Shown here piece after piece: positions 1 through 8,204 of a DNA stretch of 64,000 bases. The translations under genes and the position numbers were made by a program. Under the pieces are notes generated by a model. The model had not been told where the DNA came from. It did no database searches and saw nothing but the letters and a program-made list of their open reading frames with translations. The DNA comes from Enterobacter hormaechei subsp. xiangfangensis (GTDB taxonomy: Bacteria; Pseudomonadota; Gammaproteobacteria; Enterobacterales; Enterobacteriaceae). The stretch is taken from the NCBI RefSeq assembly GCF_001729785.1, contig NZ_CP017183.1, positions 3,038,001-3,102,000 on the forward strand, given 5' to 3'. Positions within the stretch are counted from its first letter, which is position 1. Every line of letters starts with the position of its first letter.

Positions 1-618
1 CGAGTCAAATTACTTATAAAACAGTTACTTACAAAATGGCATTTCGTAGTCATGTAGTGTAACCGGGGGGTAACCCGGGTGCAAGGAGTTTTGGGCTGTC
101 CGTTAACCCCCTGTAACGAACAATAAACGACAAGATATTAACTACGCTCAATATGTATACATTATTGTTCAGTTAATTATCCCGCCATATTTGTTAAGAA
201 CTCATTAAATATAATATTCACTTTCTGTGCTGAGAAATTTTATTTTTATCCATAATGACTCACCGGGAGTGATTTTATAAGACAGCCCACCTGCTTTCGT
301 ATGAAATAAACTCAGGCATCAATGTAAACATTTATTTTGCAGAAATTTATTTCTGTCAATTACTTAATCTTACCCTCTCATTTCCCTCGTCATTTTCACT
401 TTAATGTTTACATTAATAACAACCGCAAAATGACTTTTACGCCCTCGGAACTATTCATAGTATTTATGACTTAGATCAACATCATTGGTTTGCGTTTAAT
501 TGATAGTTCACTCTCGTTACTAAATAAGATTTAGATAATCTTCAACCGTTTTTTAAATCCAAAAAATAAAGCTGTTCAGCTTCAGTATTTTCGATAATTA
601 ATGATGTGAGCTTTTTAA
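1..618. other. AT-rich intergenic region upstream of the adhesin gene
   Basis: No convincing gene is visible in these 618 bases on either strand. The sequence is much richer in A and T than the rest of the window. It holds a 12-base arm AATGTAAACATT at 321-332 and its exact reverse complement AATGTTTACATT at 403-414, about 70 bases apart. The arms could be paired regulator sites. Near the left edge, GGGGGGTAAC around 64-73 and GTTAACCCCC around 102-111 can pair imperfectly and may belong to the end of a gene outside the window. High AT content before a surface-protein gene is typical of H-NS-silenced accessory DNA, but that is inference. Confidence 0.5.
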
Positions 619-1710
619 ATGAAATCTATGAATAAAAACTTTACTGCTATTTTTGTAATGGGCATTGTCTTAGCGGGTACAATGAGCCAGGCTGAAGCCG
701 CGAATACGGTTTGGGACGATCAGCAAATCACTAATATTGTAAATGACCATCAAGATCAAATTACACAAAACAACGCTGATAGTATTAACCGTGATAGCGC
801 AACGGATAACCGCTTAACGCAGGTTAACGACGACCTTCAGTCCACAAAACTGGGCGTGTTAGTCGTGGATAAAATGGCTAACGACGCACATCAGAAAGCG
901 TTGCTTGCTGGCGCACTTGCCGATACCGCCAGTCTGAAAAGTGAGACGGCCTTACAGGGTGTGGCGACTAACGGCACAGCCATTATCAACCTTCAACACG
1001 TCGATAATATTCAGGATAGCCGCCTTACTGCTCTCGAAAATGCACCTAAACCCATCAACGGTGCAGATGGAGCGAAAGGTGATAAAGGGGATACCGGTGC
1101 GACTGGCGCAAAGGGTGATAAAGGGGATACCGGCGCAAAGGGCGATAAAGGGGATACCGGTGTAACTGGCGCGAAGGGTGAAAAAGGCGATGCTGGCGCG
1201 ACAGGTATGAAAGGTGATAAGGGTGATACTGGCGCACAAGGCATTGCGGGAAGAAACGGTCGCGACGGTGCAGACGGTCATAACGGTAAAGATGGTGTGA
1301 CAACCACCGTGACACAACGACAGCTGGATACAGCTACCCAGGCGAAGGTCGCTAAAAATAGCCTGGCTGTTACTGCCGCCACGCAGGATCTGCAAGCCAC
1401 CAGGCAGTCATTACAGGCAATGAATACTAACACCAGCCAGCAATTTAAATCTCTGCGTGATGAAGTGGACAATAATAAGAAGCAGGCTAATGCCGGTATT
1501 TCAGGGGCGATGGCGATGGCGGGTTTGCCACAAGTGCAAACCAATCAGCGCGTCATGTTCTCTGCTGGTGGTGCGACTTACAACGGTGAGAGCGCGCTTG
1601 CTGTCGGTGCGTCCGTTAACTTTAATTCCCATGTCATCGCGAAAGTGAGCTTCTCAGATGACACTGCGAATAATATGGGCGCTTCGGTTGGGATTGGTAT
1701 GGGCTTTTAA
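619..1710 (+). CDS. Trimeric autotransporter adhesin with collagen-like stalk and YadA anchor
   Basis: Predicted surface protein of 363 residues that would trimerise and anchor in the outer membrane. Residues 1-27 form a signal peptide ending in AEA. A polar helical region follows (about 28-147), then 26 uninterrupted Gly-X-Y triplets at residues 148-225, rich in GDK, GDT and GAK. A linker that looks coiled-coil follows (about 230-290). The last 75 or so residues match a YadA-type translocator: NAGISGAMAMAGLPQ, four short beta-strand-like segments and a terminal Phe (GIGMGF). Family knowledge says this anchor forms a 12-stranded trimeric barrel. The collagen segment could fold as a triple helix in the same trimer, which is inference. 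Family members commonly bind host matrix or mediate autoaggregation; no ligand can be read here. The start at 619 is preferred, with an in-frame ATG at 628 as the alternative. Confidence 0.88.
   Translation: MKSMNKNFTAIFVMGIVLAGTMSQAEAANTVWDDQQITNIVNDHQDQITQNNADSINRDSATDNRLTQVNDDLQSTKLGVLVVDKMANDAHQKALLAGALADTASLKSETALQGVATNGTAIINLQHVDNIQDSRLTALENAPKPINGADGAKGDKGDTGATGAKGDKGDTGAKGDKGDTGVTGAKGEKGDAGATGMKGDKGDTGAQGIAGRNGRDGADGHNGKDGVTTTVTQRQLDTATQAKVAKNSLAVTAATQDLQATRQSLQAMNTNTSQQFKSLRDEVDNNKKQANAGISGAMAMAGLPQVQTNQRVMFSAGGATYNGESALAVGASVNFNSHVIAKVSFSDDTANNMGASVGIGMGF
1060..1293 (+). repeat. Collagen-like Gly-X-Y coding repeats
   Basis: This stretch encodes the 26 Gly-X-Y triplets of the adhesin. 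At DNA level it is an imperfect tandem repeat: a near-identical 20-base block starting GGTGATAAAGGGGATACC begins at 1078, 1114 and 1141 (the last with one base change). The spacing is 36 and 27 bases, both multiples of nine. Gain or loss of units would keep the reading frame and change stalk length. Confidence 0.85.
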
Positions 1711-1781
1711 AGCGTAAAACAATCGTCGGGACAAGTATAAAACCTCATTTTAACGGATGAGCATTTCGTTGATACAAAAAG

Positions 1782-1886
1782 ATGTCTAAATATATTTTTA
1801 TTTCGGTAGCCCTGTACCTAATGCTGATTTCGTTCGGGATCTGGATCGGCGTGATGTATGTCTCCTGGTATTTGTGTCGTTTTTAA
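1782..1886 (+). CDS. 34-residue single-pass membrane protein, unrecognised
   Basis: A short open frame encodes 34 residues beginning MSKYIFISVALYLMLISFG and ending WYLCRF. Nearly the whole product is one hydrophobic segment (about residues 4-31) with one Lys near the start and Cys-Arg at the end, so it should be a single-pass inner-membrane peptide. It lies 71 bases after the adhesin and 9 bases before the next gene on the same strand, which suggests one transcript. An A-rich stretch (GATACAAAAAG) precedes the start, but there is no strong Shine-Dalgarno sequence. I do not recognise a family. The evidence is the clean hydrophobic frame and tight spacing. Confidence 0.5.
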   Translation: MSKYIFISVALYLMLISFGIWIGVMYVSWYLCRF

Positions 1887-1895
1887 GGCAATAAA

Positions 1896-2339
1896 ATGAA
1901 AAAATTAATGATGTTAGTCATAAGTGGTACCGTGCTTGCAGGTTGTGTCTCGCCTGCGCACGCCATAAACGCCCATTATCGCGCTCAATTAGAGCGTTCG
2001 GGATGCACGCAAATTAGCGCTGGCAATGGCTCTTGCGATGTCAGCAAAACCAAAGCGGAAAACACGGCACAACACGAACCAACGGCATCCGTTCACGATC
2101 CCCTGCGTGAAGCCTCGTTCTCGTCGGATACGGTTAACGCCACGCTTTCTAACGGCTTTTTTAGCGCTACCGTGAACGGCAAAAAAGCCAGCGTTAAACG
2201 TCTGAATGCCAATTTCTATGAGATCCATGGTAACGGTTTTGTGATATCGATAAGCCTGGATGAAAACGGTATTACGGACGCGTCATGGAATAAAACGAAG
2301 GGACGCGAACACGGCGTTTTACGCGTTAGTCAGAAATAA
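1896..2339 (+). CDS. Small secreted protein or lipoprotein, unrecognised
   Basis: Encodes 147 residues. The N-terminus MKKLMMLVISGTVLAGC carries a good lipobox (LAGC, Cys at 17), so lipidation is likely. A few residues later the sequence SPAHA would also suit signal peptidase I, so the processing route is uncertain. The mature part has two further cysteines (in SGCTQ and GSCDV) that could form a disulphide, a polar linker, then a C-terminal half from about residue 70 with alternating hydrophobic residues (NATLSNGFFSATVNG, FVISISLD), which suggests a small beta-rich domain. I recognise no family. It follows the 34-residue membrane protein by 9 bases and ends before a terminator, so it is probably the last gene of the adhesin unit. 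Confidence 0.7.
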   Translation: MKKLMMLVISGTVLAGCVSPAHAINAHYRAQLERSGCTQISAGNGSCDVSKTKAENTAQHEPTASVHDPLREASFSSDTVNATLSNGFFSATVNGKKASVKRLNANFYEIHGNGFVISISLDENGITDASWNKTKGREHGVLRVSQK

Positions 2340-2346
2340 ACAGCGT

Positions 2347-2369
2347 AAGGAGGCTCTCTGCCTCCTTTT
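2347..2369 (+). terminator. Rho-independent terminator after the adhesin cluster
   Basis: AAGGAGGC at 2347-2354 pairs perfectly with GCCTCCTT at 2360-2367 around a five-base loop, and the run continues as T-rich sequence. It lies 8 bases after the stop of the small secreted protein and would end the 619-2339 unit. Confidence 0.75.
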
Positions 2370-2650
2370 CGCCTGCCAATCGCACGATTTGTCACACTCT
2401 TTTGTCTGATTTTACAATGCTGACAAATCATACGTAAGCTGCTGTTTTTATTTAGCATAAAGTGCAATCTTCCCCATACAAACGGCGTTCTTCCCTGCCC
2501 TGTGCCCTGTGTCACAAAACAGTAAACAAATTAACCATTGAGCCCGGTGACAAAAGGCTCTATATTGGCGGCGTTTTTTTCAGGCCCCATCTGTTTTTTA
2601 ACTTTTTATTCAATCGTGGCTCATAACGAAGCGGCGGTTGTAGGAGTGAT
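2370..2650. other. Promoter-bearing gap before dat-ddc
   Basis: This stretch after the adhesin terminator contains no credible gene. It should carry the promoter of dat-ddc, and its AT-rich section around 2395-2530 gives several weak -10/-35-like words, but I cannot pick one with confidence. A good ribosome-binding site, TAGGAGTG, sits at 2641-2648 just before the dat start. Confidence 0.4.
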
Positions 2651-4027
2651 ATGATGACGGATAAAGTCCGTATTGACACCGTAGATGCCCACAAAAGCAA
2701 CGAAACCTATCTGGCCCGTCAGGCCGAATTTGAATCTAACGTCAGGAGTTATCCGCGCAAACTGCCTTTAGCGATCACAAAAGCAGAAGGCGTGTGGATC
2801 ACCGATGCAGATAATAAAGAATACCTTGACTGTTTAGCAGGCGCAGGCACCCTCGCGCTTGGACACAATCATCCTGATGTGCTGAAAAGCATCCAAAATG
2901 TCATTACCAGCGGCTTGCCGTTACATACCCTGGATCTGACCACGCCGCTGAAAGACGCGTTTTCAGAATACCTTCTCTCTCTGTTGCCTGGTCAGGGCAA
3001 AGAGTACTGCCTGCAATTCACTGGCCCGTCCGGGGCTGACGCCGTTGAAGCGGCGCTGAAGCTGGCGAAAAAAGTGACCGGTCGTAGCGGTATCATCAGT
3101 TTCTCTGGTGGTTACCACGGTATGACCCACGGCGCACTGTCCGTCACCGGCAACCTGTCTCCTAAAGAAGCGGTTGACGGTATGATGCCAGAAGTCCAGT
3201 TCATGCCTTACCCACACGAGTACCGTTGCCCACTGGGTATCGGTGGTGAAGCGGGCGTGAAGGCGCTGACCTACTACTTCGAAAATCTGATTAACGACGT
3301 TGAAAGCGGCGTGCGTAAACCTGCCGCGGTGATCCTCGAAGCCGTTCAGGGTGAAGGCGGCGTGAACCCGGCGCCTGTTGAGTGGTTGCAGCGCATCCGT
3401 AAAGTCACTCAGGAACACGGTATCCTGCTGATCCTCGACGAAGTCCAGGCTGGCTTTGCCCGTACCGGTAAATTCTTTGCCTTCGAACACGCAGGTATCG
3501 AGCCAGACATCATCGTGATGTCTAAAGCAGTCGGTGGCGGTCTGCCGCTGGCCGTGCTCGGTATCAAAAAGCAGTTCGATGCATGGGCGCCAGGCCACCA
3601 TACCGGTACCTTCCGCGGCAACCAGCTGGCGATGGCAACCGGTCTGACGACGCTGAAGATCCTGAAAGACCAGAATATCGCGGGCAAAGTGGCCGCACAG
3701 GGCGAATGGCTGAAAGGCCAGCTGAAAGAGATGGCGAAACGCTATCCGGTTATCGGTCACGTTCGCGGCCTGGGCATGATGATCGGTATTGAGATCGTTA
3801 AGCCGCACGAAGCCGCTGACCACATGGGTTGCTTCCCGGGCGACGGCGAGCTGTCTGCACTGATTCAGAAGAAGTGCTTCGAAGCAGGCTTGATTCTGGA
3901 GCGTGGCGGCCGTAACGGTATCGTTCTGCGTCTGCTGCCTTCTCTGCTGATCAGCGATGACGAGCTGAAAGTCTTCCTGGATAAATTCGAGCAGGCACTG
4001 CTTGCTGCGGGCGTTAGCCCGGCGTAA
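2651..4027 (+). CDS. dat: Diaminobutyrate--2-oxoglutarate aminotransferase
   Basis: A class III PLP-dependent aminotransferase of 458 residues that interconverts aspartate semialdehyde plus glutamate with L-2,4-diaminobutyrate plus 2-oxoglutarate. Visible family marks are the cofactor-binding [17 protein letters not shown] and [13 protein letters not shown], the [13 protein letters not shown] acidic motif, and [18 protein letters not shown] with the PLP lysine. It starts at ATGATG after TAGGAGTG. The decarboxylase gene follows within 20 bases, so the two form an operon that makes 1,3-diaminopropane. Length and motifs are complete. The ectoine-pathway enzyme EctB is related, but no ectA or ectC is nearby, so the diaminopropane role is preferred. 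Confidence 0.93.
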   Translation: MMTDKVRIDTVDAHKSNETYLARQAEFESNVRSYPRKLPLAITKAEGVWITDADNKEYLDCLAGAGTLALGHNHPDVLKSIQNVITSGLPLHTLDLTTPLKDAFSEYLLSLLPGQGKEYCLQFTGPSGADAVEAALKLAKKVTGRSGIISFSGGYHGMTHGALSVTGNLSPKEAVDGMMPEVQFMPYPHEYRCPLGIGGEAGVKALTYYFENLINDVESGVRKPAAVILEAVQGEGGVNPAPVEWLQRIRKVTQEHGILLILDEVQAGFARTGKFFAFEHAGIEPDIIVMSKAVGGGLPLAVLGIKKQFDAWAPGHHTGTFRGNQLAMATGLTTLKILKDQNIAGKVAAQGEWLKGQLKEMAKRYPVIGHVRGLGMMIGIEIVKPHEAADHMGCFPGDGELSALIQKKCFEAGLILERGGRNGIVLRLLPSLLISDDELKVFLDKFEQALLAAGVSPA

Positions 4028-4045
4028 CCGGAGTTATTGATTACG

Positions 4046-5512
4046 ATGTCTGATTCAAACCCAATTTTGTTCTCCTCTGCGCAGAGCATTGAAGCTTACC
4101 AGCAGGCGATTGAACAAAGCACTCAGGCTGTGATGCAGTGGCTGAAACAGCCTGAGATGTACCAGGGCAAAACGGTCGCGGAGCTGCGCGACCGTATTAA
4201 GCTGGATTTCAACCCGAAAGGGCTGGGCAACGAAGCGGCGATTGAACGCGCCGTGGAGTTCTTCCTGAAAGACAGCTTGTCCGTTCATCACCCGCAGTGC
4301 GTGGCGCATCTACACTGCCCAAGCCTGGTGGTTAGCCAGGCGGCGGAAGTACTGATTAACGCCACCAACCAGAGTATGGACTCCTGGGATCAAAGCCCGT
4401 CCGCAACCATCATTGAGATCAAACTGATCGAGTGGCTGCGTACCCGCGTGGGTTATCAGGCTGGCGACGCAGGCGTCTTCACCAGCGGCGGTACCCAGAG
4501 TAACCTGATGGGGCTGATGCTGGCGCGTGACGCGTTCTTTGCGCGTCAGGGCCATTCTGTTCAGCAGGACGGTCTGACAGGCGATCTGCGTAAGATCCGC
4601 GTTCTGTGCTCGGAAAACGCACACTTCTCCGTGCAGAAAAACATGGCGCTGATGGGTCTGGGCTACCAGTCCGTGGTGCAGGTGAAAACGGACGAATTCT
4701 CCCGCATGGATCTCACCGATCTGGCGGCGAAAATCGAACAGTGCAACGCGAACGGCGAGCAGATCCTGGCGATTGTGGCCACGGCCGGTACGACCGATGC
4801 GGGTGCTATCGATCCGCTGCGTGCTATTGCTGAGCTGGCTGCGAAACAGAATATCTGGGTGCACGTTGATGCGGCCTGGGGCGGCGCGCTGCTGATGTCT
4901 GAGCAGTATCGTCACTACCTGGACGGTATCGAGCTGGTGGATTCCGTCACCCTGGACTTCCACAAGCAGTTCTTCCAGACCATCAGCTGCGGTGCGTTCC
5001 TGCTGAAGGAAGCGCATCACTATGAGCTGATGCGCTATCAGGCGGCCTATCTGAACTCTGAGTTCGATGAAGAAGCAGGTGTACCTAACCTGGTCTCCAA
5101 ATCTCTGCAAACCACGCGCCGTTTCGACGCGCTGAAACTGTGGATGAGCCTGGAAGCGCTGGGTCAGGAGCAATACGCGGCAATCATCGATCACGGCGTG
5201 ACGCTGGCACAGCAGGTTGCGGCTTACGTGAAAGAGCAGTCTGCTCTGGAACTGGTGATGCAACCCCAACTGGCAAGCGTGCTGTTCCGCTTCCGTCCGC
5301 AGGCGCAAATGGATGACGCCGGTATTGCCCTGCTGAACCAGAAAATTGGCGATGCGCTGCTGGAGTCTGGCCGTGCAAACGTCGGTGTGACCGAGCATAA
5401 CGGTATCACCTGCCTGAAGCTGACTCTGCTGAACCCAACCGTGACGCTGGAGGATGTTAAAGTCCTGCTGTCTCTGGTTGAGCGTACCGCGCAGGAAGTG
5501 ATGGCGAAGTAA
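4046..5512 (+). CDS. ddc: L-2,4-diaminobutyrate decarboxylase
   Basis: A group II PLP decarboxylase of about 488 residues that converts L-2,4-diaminobutyrate to 1,3-diaminopropane and CO2 in the cytoplasm. Family motifs include TSGGTQSNLMGLMLARD, VHVDAAWGGALLMS (the Asp that contacts the PLP nitrogen) and SVTLDFHKQFFQ with the PLP lysine. The frame is open from a TTG at 4037, but ATG at 4046 is preferred: CCGGAG at 4028-4033 is only 3 bases from the TTG and 12 from the ATG. It follows dat closely and is the second gene of that operon. The frame ends just before a palindromic terminator. Diaminopropane production by this pair is known from Enterobacter and Acinetobacter. Confidence 0.93.
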   Translation: MSDSNPILFSSAQSIEAYQQAIEQSTQAVMQWLKQPEMYQGKTVAELRDRIKLDFNPKGLGNEAAIERAVEFFLKDSLSVHHPQCVAHLHCPSLVVSQAAEVLINATNQSMDSWDQSPSATIIEIKLIEWLRTRVGYQAGDAGVFTSGGTQSNLMGLMLARDAFFARQGHSVQQDGLTGDLRKIRVLCSENAHFSVQKNMALMGLGYQSVVQVKTDEFSRMDLTDLAAKIEQCNANGEQILAIVATAGTTDAGAIDPLRAIAELAAKQNIWVHVDAAWGGALLMSEQYRHYLDGIELVDSVTLDFHKQFFQTISCGAFLLKEAHHYELMRYQAAYLNSEFDEEAGVPNLVSKSLQTTRRFDALKLWMSLEALGQEQYAAIIDHGVTLAQQVAAYVKEQSALELVMQPQLASVLFRFRPQAQMDDAGIALLNQKIGDALLESGRANVGVTEHNGITCLKLTLLNPTVTLEDVKVLLSLVERTAQEVMAK

Positions 5513-5519
5513 TGCTTAT

Positions 5520-5549
5520 CCCTCTCCCACCCGGGAGAGGGATTGTTTT
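5520..5549. terminator. Palindromic terminator between ddc and wzc
   Basis: CCCTCTCCC pairs with GGGAGAGGG around a short loop, followed by ATTGTTTTT. It lies between two convergent genes and can serve ddc. The palindrome core resembles the dispersed elements at 26904, 29404 and 51080. Confidence 0.75.
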
Positions 5550-5556
5550 TCCCGCT

Positions 5557-7755
5557 CTAACGCCTGTCTCCTTTTTTCTTCGAAGCATAACCGTAATCAC
5601 ACTGGCTGTACCCCGAGCTGTAAAACAGCGCTGCGGATTTAACAATATCGTTGAGGATTGTGCCGCTGACCTTCACACCAACATGCTGGAGACGTTTAAC
5701 AGTATTCTCCATCTCTTTCACGCTGGTTTTATCGAAACGGGCAACCATTAGCGTTGTTCCGGCTGCTCTGGCGACCAGCGAGGCATCGGTGACGGCCAGG
5801 ACTGGCGGTGTATCGATGATGACAATGTCATATTGCTCGTTAACCCAGGACATGATGTCAAGGAAGCGTTCGCTTAACAGCAATTCTAACGGACGCAGGG
5901 GTTCCGGGCCGCAGGTGATGACGTCAATTCCCGCTTTTTCAGCATGCTGGATGACCTCTGTAAAGTCGCATTTCCCTTCGAGCAGGCAGGACAACCCGTA
6001 GCGGTTCTCCAGGCCAAAAATATTATGAACATAGCCCTGGCGCATATCCGCATCAATAAACAGCACCCGCTGACCGCTCTGCCCGGCGACGGCCGCCAGA
6101 TTCGTCGCCACCAGCGTTTTTCCGCAGTCCTGAGTGGGGCCAGAAATCATCACAATGCGGTTCTCAGCCTCCATCATGGCGAAATACAGACTGGTTCGCA
6201 GCCCGCGTACCGCTTCAACAAACATATCAGCAGGGCGATCGACGGGCAGGAAAGGCACATCCGAGGTTTTGTGTTTCCAGCGACGAGAGAACGGATTTTT
6301 TCTGCGCAAATGCGTTTTACTCCACAGCCACTGGGAACGTGGCAACGTAGCCAGAACCGGCAGCCCCTGCGCTTCCAGCTGCTCGGAAAGCGTGATCCCA
6401 CGTTTGAACGCCTGGCGTACCAACACGGTCCCCATTGCGAGCATTAGGCCGAACAGCGCGCCAAGAATGATGATTAACGCTTTTCGCGGCTTTATCGGAT
6501 CCGGGTGCGTAACCGCCTCATCAATGATCCTCACGTTCCCGACAGCGCTGGAGCGGGAAATATTCAGCTCCTGCTGACGCGTCAATAGCTGTAAATAAAT
6601 GGTGCGGCCCGACTCAACATCGCGGCTCAGGCGTAAAATCTCCTGCTGCGTGGAGGGCATAGCTGACACACGGTTATTCAGGCGATCCCGTTCCCGCTCA
6701 AGGGTCTGTCTCTTTTCATGCAATGCACGATAGGTAGGGTGACTCTTTTTAAAGAGCTGGGAGATCTCTGCCTCCCGGAACGTCAGCTCATTTAGCTGGT
6801 TCTCAACGTTCACTACCTGATCCAGTACGGATTTTGCCTCTAAAGACAGATCCACCGAGTCACGCTGCGCCCGATAAGCATTCAGCCGTGCTTCAGCCTG
6901 ATCCAGATCCGCTCTGATTTTCGGCAACTGCTCCTGTAAAAAATCCAGACTACGAGAATCCTGAGCCTCCTGGCGCGCGATATTTTGCTGAAGATAATTG
7001 TCAGCAATCGCATTCAGCACCCGGGCGATGTTGTCAGGATCTTCACCCGTCAGGGTTAAGGTCACGATACCACTCTGTTTCTCCGACTCCGCAACCGTGA
7101 GGCTCTTCTTCAGGGCGTTGATCGTCTCCAGCCGCGTCAACGATTTAAGCGAAAATTGCGTGCCTGGCGTCGCCTCAATCGACGTCACCAGCAGAACGAT
7201 CCCTTGCGTGACCAGCGTTTTCCCAACCCGACCGTCTGCCTCAATGTTTTCGCCCGTCAGGTGATATTTTCCCGCTTCCTGTACGGTCAGCGTGAGCCCT
7301 TGCGCCTTGCCTTCCACCTGCGGGATCTGGAGTTCGCCTAACGTGATCTTACCCTGCCCGCGCCCTTGCAGACGCTGCCAGAGACGCCCCACCACAGGCA
7401 AAACGCGCTGCTTTGCCTGCTGCGTCAGACCTAATTTGTCGACGGTCTCGCCGAGGATCATGCGTGATTTCAGCAGTAAAATTTCAGGGGCAACATCCGG
7501 CGAAACATCGGTGCCCAGCTGACTCAACCCTTTAAGCAGACTGTTATCCTGTTTGCTTTCTATTTGCACCATGGCATCCGCCTGATAAACAGGGGGCGTA
7601 ACCCAGGCATAGAGACCGGCGCATAGGGTGAACAGGAATGTTACGCACAGAATCATCGTGCGGTGGTCGATCATCTCGACGAGCAAACGAACGAGATCGA
7701 CTTCATGTTGTTGGGGTGCCGCTGCACCATAATTGTCTGTTGTGTAAGACGACAT
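5557..7755 (-). CDS. wzc: Polysaccharide co-polymerase tyrosine autokinase, Wzc/Etk type
   Basis: Inner-membrane BY-kinase of 732 residues that controls polysaccharide chain length and export with Wza and is dephosphorylated by Wzb. Residues about 33-53 and 425-447 are membrane segments flanking a periplasmic Wzz-type domain with coiled coil; the cytoplasmic kinase follows. It has Walker A (GPTQDCGKT, about 540-547), Walker A' (FIDADMRQG, about 567) and Walker B (IVIIDTPPV). The tail has only four tyrosines (FYSSGYSQCDYGY), a short version of the usual cluster. The frame extends upstream to 7794, but ATG 7755 overlaps the wzb stop as TAATG and starts at the expected MSSYTT. The N-terminus resembles Etk as much as Wzc, so the symbol marks the family rather than a strict orthologue. 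Confidence 0.88.
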   Translation of the reverse strand: MSSYTTDNYGAAAPQQHEVDLVRLLVEMIDHRTMILCVTFLFTLCAGLYAWVTPPVYQADAMVQIESKQDNSLLKGLSQLGTDVSPDVAPEILLLKSRMILGETVDKLGLTQQAKQRVLPVVGRLWQRLQGRGQGKITLGELQIPQVEGKAQGLTLTVQEAGKYHLTGENIEADGRVGKTLVTQGIVLLVTSIEATPGTQFSLKSLTRLETINALKKSLTVAESEKQSGIVTLTLTGEDPDNIARVLNAIADNYLQQNIARQEAQDSRSLDFLQEQLPKIRADLDQAEARLNAYRAQRDSVDLSLEAKSVLDQVVNVENQLNELTFREAEISQLFKKSHPTYRALHEKRQTLERERDRLNNRVSAMPSTQQEILRLSRDVESGRTIYLQLLTRQQELNISRSSAVGNVRIIDEAVTHPDPIKPRKALIIILGALFGLMLAMGTVLVRQAFKRGITLSEQLEAQGLPVLATLPRSQWLWSKTHLRRKNPFSRRWKHKTSDVPFLPVDRPADMFVEAVRGLRTSLYFAMMEAENRIVMISGPTQDCGKTLVATNLAAVAGQSGQRVLFIDADMRQGYVHNIFGLENRYGLSCLLEGKCDFTEVIQHAEKAGIDVITCGPEPLRPLELLLSERFLDIMSWVNEQYDIVIIDTPPVLAVTDASLVARAAGTTLMVARFDKTSVKEMENTVKRLQHVGVKVSGTILNDIVKSAALFYSSGYSQCDYGYASKKKGDRR

Positions 7756-8204
7756 TAATGCTTCATTCCTTTCTGACCTAAACGACGTGCCCATTCCTGG
7801 CTGGCTTTACCCAATAGCCCGAACACATATTCAAACGCTTCCCGGCTTTTACGGTAGGGATCGGGGATATCCTGCGGCTCCAGCCATTGCCCAAAAAGCA
7901 GCGACTTTCCCCTGCTCTCCGGCGCCATGGCCGCAATGAAGCGAAGATGTTCCGGCTCCATCACCAGGATAAGATCGGCTCCCTGCATCAGATTGCGTGT
8001 CAGCCGGCGCGCCACATGACCGTCGAGGGAGATCCCATGCCGCCAGGCGACGTCCTGGGCGCTGTCATCCGCCGGGCACCCCTCAAGCCCGTATATCCCC
8101 GCCGAGGCGATATGTCTGTCGGGCAGGTGCTGGCGTAAAAGCCGCTCCCCAATCGGAGAACGGCAGACATTTCCGGTGCAAACCACGAGTATTGATTTGA
8201 ACAT
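7755..8204 (-). CDS. wzb: Low-molecular-weight protein-tyrosine phosphatase, Wzb/Etp type
   Basis: Cytoplasmic phosphatase of 149 residues that should dephosphorylate the tyrosine-rich tail of the neighbouring kinase. The N-terminal catalytic loop CTGNVCRSP (Cys-X5-Arg) and the later DPYRKSREAFEYVF with the general-acid Asp are both present, so the enzyme looks active. The frame can be extended to a GTG at 8216, but ATG 8204 (MFKSILVV) matches the family and overlaps the stop of the upstream gene as TAATG. Its own stop overlaps the kinase start in the same way, giving a tightly coupled three-gene operon. Confidence 0.93.
   Translation of the reverse strand: MFKSILVVCTGNVCRSPIGERLLRQHLPDRHIASAGIYGLEGCPADDSAQDVAWRHGISLDGHVARRLTRNLMQGADLILVMEPEHLRFIAAMAPESRGKSLLFGQWLEPQDIPDPYRKSREAFEYVFGLLGKASQEWARRLGQKGMKH

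Noticed and set aside
1060..1293. Possible CRISPR-like repeats
   Set aside because: The repeats are coding, in steps of nine bases, and spell Gly-X-Y; there are no unique spacers or cas genes.
4310..5398. 362-codon open frame on the minus strand
   Set aside because: Antisense to ddc, with no domain and no plausible start signal.
7756..7794. Upstream extension of wzc
   Set aside because: The extra 13 codons lie inside wzb and the ATG at 7755 forms the TAATG coupling seen at the other junction of the operon.
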